A DNA stretch of 64,000 nucleotides from Liolophura sinensis (GCF_032854445.1 NC_088303.1:6705501-6769500), one strand, 5' to 3'. Positions 45,706 through 57,800 are shown, counted from the first letter of the stretch. The notes: generated by a model from the letters alone, not told the origin. Numbers and translations: made by a program.

Positions 45706-46384
45706 TTCAAAACCCTGACAATTCCTCTGTGTAATTTTGTCATATATAGACATTACGGAGGGAGACGTATAGGAGATTTATCTTTATGTGTGGGCCGAGG
45801 ACGACCCTTCCTCGGAGATCGGCTCGAAGATCTCCCAAGTGCTTGTGATGTATCCAACGTCTTCCAACGATCCAAAGTTATTAAAAATTTGGACAGGATC
45901 TCTAGTGACCAGACTAAATGTGTAGTGATCTACGTTTTCCCCAGAAATCAAAGCAAAGAACAGTGCGTAATATATCACAGTACACATCCATTTCAAGCAT
46001 TAACCTAACACCAAAGGATCAAGGTTAGAGACTTTTTGATTTAAATCAGAGCAGTGGATTGTTAAAAAAGAAACTTTGCCCATGGTCAGTGAATATGTCA
46101 AGCGTATTACCACGTATTGTGGGCTGGGAGCGAACATCATCTTAAATTCTTGGCAGGCCGACCTCCAAAGTACGTGGCTTAGATACACTGGAATATCATG
46201 GAAAATTTCTGTTGAGACCAAACCCTGCAATTCCTCTGGCATTGCGAAGATATATAACACATTCGGAGATATCCATGATTTGACTTGCTCAAAAACACTC
46301 CTTTGTTAGGTGTGGAAAATTATCAGTTGCGATTTGTCAAGAAATCAGATATGTGTTGACGAAAGGCACTGAAAATCATGTGAC

Positions 46385-46915
46385 ATTATCAGGAAGAAAG
46401 GCGAGAAATTAGCCCCAATATTGCACATTAGCCTAAAAGCCCTTGCCTCCAGTCTGTCGACCAAATTGAGGGTTGTTGCTCAGGAACAGTTGCCTGGGAT
46501 ATATTTATACGCGAACTCGGTCGTAGATAATGCTATTGAACGGGACATCCGTAGTTCGGATTTGCCCCACGCTCATTTGAGATCTGGTCAATTATCAAAT
46601 ACCAGACTGGTTTAAAATTCTAACAGTCTATAGATGGCTTCATTTCATTCTGGGTATCGTATTACACAAATTGCCTAACACAGATCTACCTATGAGTTAA
46701 ATTTCGCGAATTTCATCGGATACCATGTGACTGAAATATTACCTTTGCTTAGTAGACATCTTTATAAAAGGTAAATTGTAATCTTTGACAATGGCGAATA
46801 GGCCAAATTATTTCACACCGTGGGATTTCAAATGCATTAGCATGGTCATTATGAGCTAACTGCTCGCAGAAGATATTCTCGTACACATTTGAAGGATATG
46901 TCGGTATATGAAAAA
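46385..46915 (+). repeat. Dispersed repeat R6, copy 2
   Basis: Partner of 42190-42660 in the same direction; see there for shared blocks. No coding sequence or terminal repeats are visible. Confidence 0.45.
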
Positions 46916-47650
46916 AGACAGAGTAGCTTGAAGGAAATATGTTAGGCAAGCTATGCAAATAAAAAAGGGATATAATAGTCAAAGAATGGCTATGATATTT
47001 CAATCATTTTGTTGTGAAAAAATGAAGTTCATTATTTAAAAGCAATTGTGTGGTAAGGTCAACTTTACGCATGAGTTATTAAGATTGTCTTCACTATTCC
47101 TATCCTTGATACTTAAATAGTTCTTTAGCGCGTATACAAACAAATCGTAGTGACTGTTAAAATTTATAAGCGAGACAGGTGCAGTCTAACGTAACCTTTT
47201 ATGCACGTTAGCATGATGCAAACACTCGTACCTGTGAACGGAATTTCACAATATAAATGTACATGTACCAACGGCCATCGTTATGATCATACATCTGGCT
47301 CCAGGGTCACAAAGCTGAACAACACTTAAAGTCAAAATTTATTACAAAGCTGATGATTTCCATTTAAGTTCAAATATAAGTTTATTAATAATTCCGCACG
47401 TTCTAAAGAAGCTATGTGATCCTAGAACCGGATGATATTATTGGGCGTCATTATTTTGACCACAGTGAAGTTGAAAATTGAGCAAGTAAATTTGAATTAA
47501 TCTTTGAGTTATTTAAGAAATGACCTCAGAAATCACGCTAGAAATCATATTCAAACTACAGACGTGTACTAGAACGTCAAGACCGACGCCGGTGCGCACC
47601 GTGCAATGGATCGACTGCAAGAAAAGACCCCTAGATATATACAAATGTGT
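46916..47650. other. Intergenic, nothing recognised
   Basis: AT-rich, no repeat match or convincing frame. Confidence 0.4.
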
Positions 47651-49042
47651 AATGAATGCATGATTATGGCTAAACGGCACATCGACAATATTTCGGCTAT
47701 ATTGTGACGGGAACAAGGCGAAAACACGGTGGCTTGAGGTTTTCGATTTGGTATTGAGAACATCAAAAACGAAACAAAAATGTTTGGACATGTTAAAAAT
47801 CAGATAATAAAAAAACCAAAACAGTTAAATCTCGAAAACCACCATATTTTAAAAATAGTACATCTAGATATCTCTGTAAATAATTATTTATCTGTAAATA
47901 TTTGGCAATTAAAATTTTTTTTTATGAGAAAGGCCAATGGACCTCAAGAAATTATACATAAATTGACTGTGTAGAATCTTTGCCAAACATGGGCTACACA
48001 GTCAGCCAGTGAAGCCATATGCTTCATGCCCTACCGGGTATCACATCCAACACACTGGGGAGCACTGCTCATTTAGGATGCAGTTATGTGTTAGACGAGA
48101 ATGCTAAGTTCGACACCTCGTTTAAACTAGTTGGTCTCTGAGAGAGATCCCACAAGTATAAGAACTGTAGTCAATGACAGGATGAATAGCATGCAGTTTA
48201 TCATAGACCTGCAAGTCCCATTTACCCTGCCAAAGGCCACGAATATATTTAAGAATATTAGACTTTGTCAGTATACGTAACTTTAACCCGAACTACAGGT
48301 TTATATAGGACAGCTTTCGCTTTCCTATCTACGACTGTGTTTCAATGGATACCAATATGACTTTGTATCCAACACAATATAATATCATTAGCCCTTTTAA
48401 TCAGTTTCATCAGGCTACTATCTCAAGAAATAACGGATTTTTAAATTTATTATTCTAAAATTGACAAAAGGCAAGAGAACAAGTCACTGTATATCACTGC
48501 CCTCTGGGCACGCCCAGAAGAAACATATGATCAGACCAGAAGTATAGCCCTGGCCTCCACAGAAAAGATACAAGGGGGAAGACGAAGGGAAGAGAAGGTG
48601 GAACACGCCGCTGCAAACCTGTCCTTATCCATTGTATTGTAATTTATAATGCATATAATTAGCCTTATTTTCAGCAAAACTTTGCTGAATTATCAGAGGA
48701 TTTGTATCTGATATTTTGATCTGCTTCCGTAGATCAAAAATTGGTTTAGGTTGTGGTAGAGGAGGCTCCGAAAAAGACACTAGAGCTATATCCTCTATCT
48801 TGACGTTAGCTCAAGGTAGATATATGGTCCCATATACGAACACCAAACGGAGAGATCTTGTAAGGACATTTATTAAATTTATCTGCATATGATGGATTGA
48901 TGGGCAGGGTTTCTTGGGTGACCTTTAAGCTTTGTAGTATATTGAAGGCTCGGTTTTATACGTCGGTAATATAAAGAAGGCTCATTAGACTGAACGTATA
49001 AAGTTTCTCCTGGTCAACTTCTTAAAGCACCAAGACAGAGCC

Positions 49043-50262
49043 TCAAACCTTGGTGATGGACCGGATCCAATATTTTAAGATACGATTGGAACCGTAAATG
49101 ATGGATCCATAGTCCAATTGAGACCTCACCAGATAAGGATAAAAATTAGGTAAAAATGATCGGTCAGCACCCCAATCGGTGCTAGACACGACCTTAATTA
49201 TATGGAAAGCCTTTGTACCTTTACCTTTAAGCATTTTTATGTGCGGTATAAAAGATAGCTTTCCATCAAATTTTAGGGTATAATATTTTTTATATTATAC
49301 CTTAAATCTTGTTTCTCCAACAATTTTAACCTGTTCTCCACAAAGATTGAGCTTGGGGTCAAGGTGACTATTCCGTTTATTACAAAAATGCAAACGGTTT
49401 TAACTGGTGAAAATCTAAAACCGTTTTCATTTGCCCATTTCTCCATCTTATTCAGACAAACGTGCTACTGGCGTTCGATGTTATTCATATTTTTAGTACG
49501 GTAGCACATAAGGAAATCATCCATGTATAAAGAACCCTCTGTGCCAGATGTTAATGTTTTTGCTAGGCTTTTTATGCTGAACAGAGTTGCTGATAGAATG
49601 CTGCCCTGAGGCACACCCATCTCCTGATCATAAGAGGCAGAAAGAGTGGACCCTACCCTTACCTCAAACTGATGATCAGATAAAAATTCTGATATGAATA
49701 TTGGTAATTGGCTTTTAAGACCCATATCCGCGAGGTATTTTAAATATCATATTTCCATGTAGTGTCGCAGGCCTTTTCAAGGTCAAAAAATATGGACACC
49801 ACATGTTCGTTATTGCCATCGCGAATAAAGGTTTAAATCGAACAAGGTGATGTAAAGTAGATCTACTTTGCCGGAAACCACATTGAATATTAGAAAGTAA
49901 CTTGTTGGTTTCTAAAAACCAAACAAGTCTATCATTTATCATCAGTTCCATAGTCTTACAGATACAGCTGGAAAGGGCTATGGGACGGTAATTATTTGGA
50001 TCAGTATGACCCTTACCCGGTTTGGGAACTGGGATAACACATGCCTCCCTCCATGAGGGTGGAAATTTACCAGTTATATATAAATATCATTAAGCAAGTC
50101 CAAGAGAGTCTTAAGTGGATCAGGTGCTAAATTATTCAGAAACTTACAGTATACGTTATCAGGACCACAAGCAGTATTGTGGGCCTTTTTTAATGGAGGT
50201 TTTAGTTCATAGATATTAAAAGGATGATTATCAGCTTCTAAGTTTTTTGAAGAAAGCGGCAA
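49043..50262 (-). pseudogene. LINE ORF2 reverse transcriptase (copy G)
   Basis: Reverse transcribes element RNA at the nicked target. Frame 50074-50262 holds the start (AHNTACGPDNVYCKFL, the A/H-GPD motif). Frame 49715-49951 has ELMINDRLVWFLE and GFRQSRSTLHHLVR. Frame 49465-49725 has FLSDHQFEVRVGSTLSASY, QEMGVPQGSILSATLF (motif B) and YMDD at 49516-49527 (motif C, both Asp present). Frame 49043-49234 contains the thumb part DIIKVV-like HIIKVVSSTDWGADRS. This is the best RT of the family here, but it is spread over at least four frames. Confidence 0.85.
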
Positions 50263-50799
50263 TTTAATTTTCTCCTTATGGTTTTTAATATATTGGAATT
50301 CAGAAGGACAATTGTCAAAAGAAGATTTCTTGGATATTGTTTCACCTAGTTTATTTGCTATTTCGGGCGGAGAACTTCATATTGTATCTCCATCTTTCAA
50401 ACGCTGAACTTTTGCGTTATTATTTTTGCCCTTAGTTTTTTAACCATGTTCCAAACCTTACGCACAGGCGTTCTTGATGTAATGCCTGAAACAAAGTTCC
50501 GCCAACAAGATCGTCTCTTGGATATGAGTAATCGACGAGCCTTAGCTCTAAAACTACGAACCTGGTTTAAGTTATTATCAGTAGGATATATATTGAAAGT
50601 TCACTCGACCTTTTTACGGTCCTTCATGACCTTGCGACAGTCCTTATCATATCAGGGTTTACTTTTGGATTTTGGATTTGTCCAGGTCTTAGGCATAGCT
50701 CTATCGACAGCTCTTAAAACAAGCTCATTAAATTTTAATATAGGATCATTTGCTGCATTGAGAGTCTCTAGAGTGATATCAGACTGGGAGAACATCTCA

Positions 50800-51498
50800 A
50801 ATGCTATCCAATTTGCTCTATCGAATTTCCACCTAGCTATACGTTCTAAAGAATGAAAAGTGAGATTCTCTAGGACAATAGGAAAATGGTGACTACCACA
50901 AAGATCGTCATGCACCTTGCAAGAAATCAAGGAGAACTGATGGATCCGTGATAGTGAGATCAATAGCAAAATAAGTGCCCCAGATGTAAACAGATATTAG
51001 AACCATCACTGAAACAACACAGTTCCTCCTTAGATAACAAGTCTTCCACTATCTCGCCATTATTATTTGATATTACTGCCCCAAAGGGGGGTATTGGAAT
51101 TAAAATCTCCGATTATTATAAACTTTTAAATTATGTAATTGGGAAGCTGACAAAGAAGAATGTGGAGGAATACAAACCGAACACAAAGTGATTGTTTCGA
51201 AGAGCGAAACACGAACGTCCACAGCCTAGAACTCTATATCCAGAGCAACAGGGCTGTGAATAATATTATTATTTATGAAGATAGAGGAGCCGCCTGCATC
51301 TCGCTCTTCTTCATTGCAATATATACTATAAAGTAAGTAATTTTTAAGAGCTGTTTTATCTTCGTCTGATGTCTTCAGGTGAGTGTTCTGAAAACAAAGG
51401 GCAATAGGATTTAATGATTGGACCAGCTGTGTTATTTCAATAAAATTTACCTTAAGACCTCGACAATTCCATTGTATAATTTTGTCGTATACAGACAT
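50800..51498 (-). pseudogene. LINE APE-type endonuclease (copy G)
   Basis: Nicks target DNA. Frame 51226-51498 starts MSVYDKIIQWNCRGL with the catalytic-site Asn of APE nucleases (WNCRG), then SLNPIALCFQNTHLK where the usual Glu of QET reads Gln-Asn-Thr, so the metal-binding Glu is lost. Frame 50652-50969 holds the C-terminal end with RIHQFSLISC. The Asp/His pair of the C-terminal motif could not be placed because of shifts near 51000-51120. Confidence 0.75.
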
Positions 51499-51540
51499 TA
51501 TGGAGGAAGACGTGTAGGAGATTTATCAATACATTGTCAA

Positions 51541-53657
51541 TACCCTGTGGGGTTTCCGGGGTGACAAGAATATGACCTGAGCTCTCCAGGCAAGCTTGTC
51601 GTAGAAGACGACTAACCTAGAGCTCTCCTGTGTTAGCCCCGTGAATATAATAGGGTCACAATTTCTCGGTTGTGTAAGAGGTAACTAGGAAACGACCTGT
51701 TTGCCGTGGGTAGCAACCCGTAATCTCCGAGGACGGAATCCTGGTGGCTGAGGGTCTAGCGAGATCCTCACGCCCAAACACGCCACTTTGGCCCTTACTT
51801 GGGAGAGAGATGCTAGGTCGGATGGGCCCGGTGTCGATCAATCGGCCTGGTCACGTCAAGCCCTGCACTTGATCCCTTTTGTTATTCTTTCACTTACTGT
51901 GATGTCAAGTTAGCTCTTCTTCCTTTGGTGTCCAAGTAGAAGACGGTGGCTAATGGGTAGACTGAATTTAACCCTTTTTTATAACTCAATCTGTTCGAGC
52001 ATACCTTTCGCGGATTCTCTGTTTCTATTCTCTGCTGGTCATCCGCAGAGGTAGATTCGCCCTTGTTGGCACTCCGTGGTGGGTGGCGGACACGTAAGGC
52101 GAAATTCATAAAATACATAATGGTTTCATCTCAAATTTCAGCTTCTAATATATCTAACAGATTTTCCTCTCAGTCGACTTCGTCAAGTGCTGATAAAAAG
52201 GGAAAGTTAAAAGTTTTACCAGACTCACATGATAATGGACAGGAGAGCTGGCCGGCTTTCTTTGTTCTCTCAACTAAAAGTGAACAAAAGTTGATACAGG
52301 CACAGCTGGAAAATTAAAAAGTTAAGATCCAGAGACGTTCTCATTAAATGTTTCCGGAAGCAACAATCAAAAAATTTATTGTCATTAAACAAAATTTCTG
52401 ATATACCTGTTTTCGCATACCCTCACAATTCCCTGAACACCTGTCAGGGGATAATTCATTGACTTGTCTGGAGAGCAAATATGCGCAGAACTGAAATCAC
52501 AGGGTGTTGCCAGATTTAAACGCTTCACTATGAAGAAATCTGGCAACATCATTAAATTTAATATATATCTTTTGACCTTCAAAACAACCTCGCTTCCGTC
52601 GTATATCTACATTGGCCCGAATAGGGTTATGTAGATTTATACATTCCTAACCCTACACGTTGCTTTACTTGCCAAAAATTTGGTCACGGCAAGGGCCAAT
52701 GCAAAAATACACTCGTTTGTTTGAGATGCGGCAGCGAAGGGCATGATGGCTTCGACTGCAGCAGCACAGTTAAATGTTGGAATTGCAGTGGAGATCACAT
52801 GGCCCCCGGGATTGTCCGTTTTTTATTACAGAAAAGCAAATAATAAATCTAAAAACAACTTACTTTACCAGGAGGCCCGCAAATTAGCCCCGCTCTCTAA
52901 TACTTCACTGCAATCTTCGTTTGCCAATGCGGTCAAGCGAACTAAAACAAATGTTGGAACACATCTTTACAACCTGCTGCTCAACACGCGTATTTCCTGC
53001 TGCACACAGACCACTGCAGATTATCAGATAAAACCAGTTAATAATACACAACAAACTGATAAACTTAACCAATCCGAAAACAAAACTGCCAAAGCGAAAT
53101 CAGAAAATAAATGTTATAATGATAATAATAATAAACCTAGCATTTACATTTTCCCCACGAAATGACCCACAGAGCATTCCTCTAAGGCCACTAGGGACCC
53201 TGTTCAAACTTTTAATAGGTTTGGCTCGTTGGAGGACGTTGGTCCTGCAACATCGGATGCGGATGTGATGAATACATCACTCGCACCAGGGAGGTCTAAC
53301 AGCCGATCTCCAAGGAAGGGTCGTCTTCAGCCCAAACATAAAGACAAATCTCCTATACGTCTCACTCCAAACGGTCATCCTTAGACCAAATTATACAATG
53401 GAATTGTCGAGGTCTTAAGATAAATTTTACCGAAATAACACAGTTAGTTGACTAAGTAAATCCCATTGCCCTTTGTCTTCAGGAAACTCACCGGAGGAAA
53501 TCTGACAAAGATACAATAGCTCTTAAAAATTGTTCCCTGTACAGCATTTATTCAAATGAGCAAGATCGACCTGCAGGCGGCTCTGCCAATAGAACTACCT
53601 CGAAGACCAGGACAAATCCAAAATCTAGAAGTAAACCCTGGTGATACAATGACTATG
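51541..53657 (+). mobile_element. LINE copy D, 5' end, ORF1, start of ORF2
   Basis: Starts with the conserved 5' terminus (ccctgtggggtttccggggt), leader to about 52115, ORF1 (52120-53380), then ORF2 start (53395-53575). It then jumps to a pre-RT segment (53580-53657: RPGQIQNLEVNPG) and is cut by a SINE-1. A short stretch at 51858-52060 does not match the other leaders and may be another insertion. Confidence 0.82.
52120..53380 (+). pseudogene. LINE ORF1 (gag-like) with three CCHC knuckles (copy D)
   Basis: The RNA-binding protein of the LINE. It begins at ATG 52120 with MVSSQISASNISNRFSSQS and a Ser-rich leader, and stops first at 52315-52317. Three knuckles are readable at 52665-52805: CFTCQKFGHGKGQC, CLRCGSEGHDGFDC and CWNCSGDHM, each with Cys-x2-Cys, His and Cys apart from the third, which runs into a shift. 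The C-terminal part continues in frames 52743-53165 (SYQEARKLAPLS-like segment NLLYQEARKLAPLSNTS) and 53170-53350. Three knuckles are usual for this LINE group. Confidence 0.8.
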
Positions 53658-53885
53658 GCCCTTTACTATCGTCAACCAGTACAGCTACTGGTTGGCCTGT
53701 ATCAGTATAATGGCTCCGGCGGGGCAGCTTACTTGCCTTCGGTAAGGCGTCTCAGTGAAGCAGCACTAGATAAAAGAGCGGTGGAAGTCCGTCCTGCAAC
53801 AAAGAGGCACATTTACATGTATTCTAAGGATTCCTTCGTCCTCATATAAGTGAAAAATTAAGTACAACGTTAAACCCCAAGCACT
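53658..53885 (+). mobile_element. SINE-1 copy, head missing
   Basis: Plus-oriented body and tail: gtacagctactggttggcct, gcggggcagcttacttgcct, gtggaagtccgtcctgcaac and the tail taaaccccaagcactcactc at 53866-53885. The tRNA-like head is missing and the LINE sequence ends directly in front of it. Confidence 0.8.
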
Positions 53886-53887
53886 CA

Positions 53888-54100
53888 CTCCTCAGCCACC
53901 AGGATCCCGCCCTCCACCATTACGGGTCGCAATCCACGGCGGTCAGGTCGCTCCCCGTTTGCCTCTTACACAAACGAGAAGATGTAAGCCTATTATATTC
54001 ACCGGACCCACAAGGGAGAGCTCTATTTTAGCCGCCTTCTATGACACGCTTCTCTAGAGGGCTGCTGTCTTGTTCTTTTCTCCACGGAGACCCGCCGAAG
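53888..54100 (-). mobile_element. LINE 5' leader fragment
   Basis: Matches the leader of the other copies in the part ctcagccaccaggatcccgc to gggagagctctattttag. The 5' terminus is weakly preserved near 54090. It is separated from any ORF1. Confidence 0.75.
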
Positions 54101-55124
54101 GTACAAATGTGGAGAATTAGTTTCTATCTTACCATGATGAATCTTGTGACGGCATCGGCAAAAGGAGAAGGATTTTGGCCTGAGATTTCCATCAGTGAGC
54201 ATGTAAAGCTTTGTCCAAGAATTGCATTTTACAAAGAATTAAATATCAAACAAATATAAAATCTACATTTTCCCCACACCATTCAAAACAACCTTCTAGG
54301 ATCGAAATGACTCTCAGAATACATATAAATTTTAGGTACTTTACCGTAGTCTTACAAATTTTTTATAGCTAACTGTAGGCCAAATTACAGGGTTAAGATT
54401 AGAAATTGACTTGTACAAGAAGTATATTATCCTTGGCTTGGTATACGTTATTTAAAATGACTTGCAGCAATCGCACGTGCCTTAAGGAGCCAGTGTTATG
54501 TGAAATGATGTGGTCAATGATAGGATGTCTGGCTGGTGTCAAATCTCCAAGTCTGGCGTCCTTTCACTGCCATTGGATTCTATGTATAGTACCATGAAAC
54601 ATATAACACAGTAGTAGCTGTTTGCAGTTTACATTACCTGTGTCACATCTATTTGTGGACACTAAATATGAATCTGAGAAATATGCGTTAACGTAGCTAT
54701 ATTTAGGACATAATGTTTTGGCTTTGATTGGTAAGAAAATATTTTGATCACATTTAAAGCATAAATAAGAATCCAAAAGTAGAAGCCAACGTCGGAAGCA
54801 TTCAGTCACTCTTCATATGTGTGGGGTTCAGTATAGAATGTTTTGAAAGAAACCAAACCCCTTTAGGCCGAAAGATACCATGTGAAAAACGCGAACAGAA
54901 ATCCGGGCGAAGCTGAATTAAAATAGGCAACCTGAGTAAAATGGAGAATTTGAGTAAAAAATATTCACAGGTGAAAAAATGCATTTTTTTGTCAACACCT
55001 TTTCAACATAAAACCTTACAGAGGAGATATTCTCGACGCTCCGCCTATTCCGTATTTTCCAGTCCATAGTTCTACGTACGTAAATAAAAGGTTGAGAGTT
55101 GCTCAAATGGAGACAAAAAAACAC

Positions 55125-55130
<6 letters not shown>
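54101..55130. other. Intergenic, nothing recognised
   Basis: Short frames only, no repeat match. Confidence 0.4.

Positions 55131-55181
<51 letters not shown>
55131..55181 (+). repeat. (AT)n microsatellite
   Basis: About 50 bp of perfect AT repeat. Confidence 0.97.
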
Positions 55182-55182
<1 letters not shown>

Positions 55183-55734
55183 TTGTTAGTTCGTTATGCA
55201 AGCTGCTCAACAAAAGAATGTCTTTTCAATACATATACTAGCTAGTCTTGTGATTTGATCACAACGCCTACTGTGCCTTAAAGGAAGTAATCCATTATTT
55301 ACGGCAGAAAATGTGTGTATTTGTAGTCACACTGGTGTTTTGAGGTTTGTGCTCACTTTTGTCAATAAGGTTTGACGTTACACACACGCAGTCCTCAGAG
55401 ACCTTTTGGAACCAGTTTTGCCGTGCCTCGAGCTTTCTGTGGCTAAATTCGAATTCTCACAATTGTGAAATGTGACGGGAGAACAAGCATTTCAATTTAA
55501 TGGAGAAAGCCAGTTAGAATCTTTGCAGGTACAAGAATACGTTCTGTTGAACCATTTATTTAATATGGCAAACCTGAATGAACATGTTTATATTCAATAC
55601 CAAGGCATGGAGACATACCATTGTATGTCTAGCAGCTTTGATACCTAGCCAAAATGTTGAAGTTTGGAAGTGGAGGTTTTAACATATAAGAGATGTAACA
55701 ACTTGTTTCTTAATCCCGACAGTAATGACTCAAA
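55182..55734. other. Intergenic, nothing recognised
   Basis: AT-rich sequence without convincing frames or repeat matches. Confidence 0.4.
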
Positions 55735-55904
55735 AACCTCTCATCAATGCGGTCGCTGTGAGTTCAAGTCTAGCCCGTACTGATTTCCTCTCCGGCCGTA
55801 TCTGGGAAGGTATCCCAGCAACCTGCGGATGGTTTTGCCCGGTTTCCTCCCACCATAATGTTGGTCGCCTTCGGATAAGTGAAATATTCTTGAGTACGAC
55901 GGGC
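55735..55904 (+). mobile_element. SINE-2 copy, plus orientation, cut by R1
   Basis: Retains the B box (gtgagttcaagtctag), the body (ttgcccggtttcctcccacc) and the tail core to gtgaaatattcttgagtacg; the 5' head is cut and the end of the tail is replaced by R1 sequence at 55905. Confidence 0.8.
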
Positions 55905-56054
55905 TTTATTTCTTATTTAGATAATTTCCTACATTCCTTTTTCTTTGGGAGTTAGTGTTAAACGTTGTTTTGGAAATGGTTCTTGCGATTATCGACTTGG
56001 AACGCCTTTTACGGACTACGAATGGTATACGAATGTCGGACTTGACGCTTATAT
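55905..56054 (+). repeat. MITE-like repeat R1, partial copy 5
   Basis: Matches 6622-6775 (ttagtgttaaacgttgtttt, gaatgtcggacttgacgctt). The left two thirds are missing. Confidence 0.8.
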
Positions 56055-56457
56055 ATTACATGGAAGTACGGCCGAATCATTATGTTATAGCTCACAAATG
56101 GAGAGCTCACAAATCTTCAGTGATAGCACACGTTGGTTAAACCTTGGTTCCATGCATGTTTCACTTTATATGAGGAAAATTATTGTTCTAGTCGAATTAT
56201 GCCAGGTCAAAGTTATAAAGCTATGAAAGCTGTACAGTTTGTAAAGGTTGAGTTTTCTAAAATCCCCAAATCCAGGTTAATATTTACCACAACTTCCATG
56301 AGAAGAAGTAAACGTAAACCGAACAGTAAACCAACACAAATTTACTAATCCATACATTATCAGCGTTTAGTAATTATTCAATTGACAGTTAACATCGTGC
56401 CCACAAATGTGTCTCTAAACTGATGGTAGTTTAACGTATGGTTGGGGAAAACTCATG

Positions 56458-56602
56458 GTCTCTGACAAACCTCGACGCAACCCACCAATCATGAACTGGT
56501 ATCCGGCAAACCACCAACCATTAACTGGTATCCGACAAACATCAACGCAAACCACCAACTCTGAACTGGTATCTGACAAACCTCGTGATAAAGTCGGAAC
56601 CC
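56458..56602 (+). repeat. Minisatellite with units of about 29-41 bp
   Basis: The words actggtatccg, gacaaac, ctcaacgca and accaccaac recur about four times with length differences between units. Frames on both strands are open through it, which is a repeat effect. Confidence 0.8.
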
Positions 56603-57580
56603 AAACAGCAAACGCTGGATTGCAACACGCGATCCCATTAGTCAAGGGTCTGATGCTCAGCGGACAGGATTGTAAAGAATATCTTTGTTGAGCACAAGCG
56701 ATTGGACTGTTGAAGGAAAAACAATTTGCAAGGTTTAAAATAAACTCCTAAATGGCCGACGTTTGCGTAACCTAGGTCATTGAAAATGTTCATAAATTTT
56801 CTAAATAATCTTGTACGCTGATAGAATGTGTCTAAAACCAAGTGTAGGGTATCAACTACAGGCGCTGGAAAAATGGGGGGATATAGTCCTACTAATTCGA
56901 ACTATTGTGAAAGAAAGGTAAAACAAAAATATAAAGTAAAAAAACTGAACGACAGATGGACAACCTAAAAGTATGCATAAAAAACAATTTCGTTTCTAGA
57001 TTTTTGAAGAAATTCAAACGCATCTTAATATTCTGGTTGTTGTTTTTGAAACCATGTCGCTGGCGCTTATTTTCTGTACTATGCCATCAGAAGACGTCAC
57101 CCCACAGCTTTTATGTTGGAATGCTTCATATTGCCCACCGATTAAAAACCCTCAAAAACGATTAAAAAATGTTTCCCTGCAGGTGAATATTATAGAAAAC
57201 AAAGTACTGTGACTTCGGGGTATAAGCAAGTAAATGTAAAGGAAGCGTCACCAGTATGGTTACATTGTGTGCCTAGTATTAATGCTTGGGGTAAATTATT
57301 ATAACTAGTTGTGGGAGTGATTAGAAATGTTCAGTTTTGCTTCTACATTCACCTCTCTAAAGTGCTGTGCTCGTTATTCATTAAACAGGAACAAAGGAAC
57401 AGATGCATGAAAAAACTATCGATCTAAATGAAGAAAAATGCCAAAGTTTCGAGGAGAGCCGTTATACCCCGCTACGCAGTCATGTGGTTCAGAATAGTAG
57501 TTGAACAGGTCCAGTGTGATATGAGGTCAGAAGTTCTCCATGAATAAAGAAATCTGTTTTTTGTACACCTTGACTTGCAG
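56603..57580. other. Intergenic, nothing recognised
   Basis: No repeat match or motif. Confidence 0.4.
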
Positions 57581-57584
57581 CTGG

Positions 57585-57800
57585 ATTGCGACACGTGTAG
57601 GAAAACGAAAGTGACACACATGACAGCAACTCCAAAATGCTGAGGATAACAAGTGCAACACGTTCAGCAGAACAATTGCGACACACTGAAGACAACCGCA
57701 TGTCGCAGACAACTGTTACATATCGAAAACAACAAGTGAGGCACTTTGCCCAGAATAAGCTAGACACGCTGAGGGCAATAACTACGAGACGTTGATATTA
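57585..57800 (+). repeat. Degenerate tandem repeat, period about 23 bp
   Basis: Roughly nine loose units of the form attgcgacacactgaagaca with variants (agtgcaacacgttcagcaga, agctagacacgctgagggca). Individual units differ at many positions and in length, so it is an old array. Confidence 0.55.

Larger units (their letters stand above)
43500..45920 (-). mobile_element. LINE copy F, ORF2 front part, with two insertions
   Basis: Minus-strand copy covering the region before the RT (43500-43640 and 44230-44600), the APE endonuclease (44600-45240) and the end of ORF1 (45706-45920). It is split by unknown sequence (43641-44228) and by R1 (45243-45705). The endonuclease frame 45060-45254 retains KINYIEIIRLVQSLNHIALC and LQETHLKISDKD. 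The RT core, RNase H and both termini are missing. Confidence 0.8.
47651..51528 (-). mobile_element. LINE copy G, most complete ORF2
   Basis: From the 3' tail (47651, aatgaatgcatgattatggc) through the 3' untranslated region, RNase H (48000-48720), connection (48720-49100), RT (49140-50300), pre-RT (50300-50800) and APE endonuclease (50800-51498). All ORF2 domains are in order, about 3.5 kb, but with many stops and shifts. ORF1 and the 5' leader are missing: at 51528 it meets the 5' end of copy D, which runs in the other direction. Confidence 0.85.

Noticed and set aside
53556-53849. 97-codon protein
   Set aside because: A chimera of a LINE pre-RT fragment and SINE-1 body.
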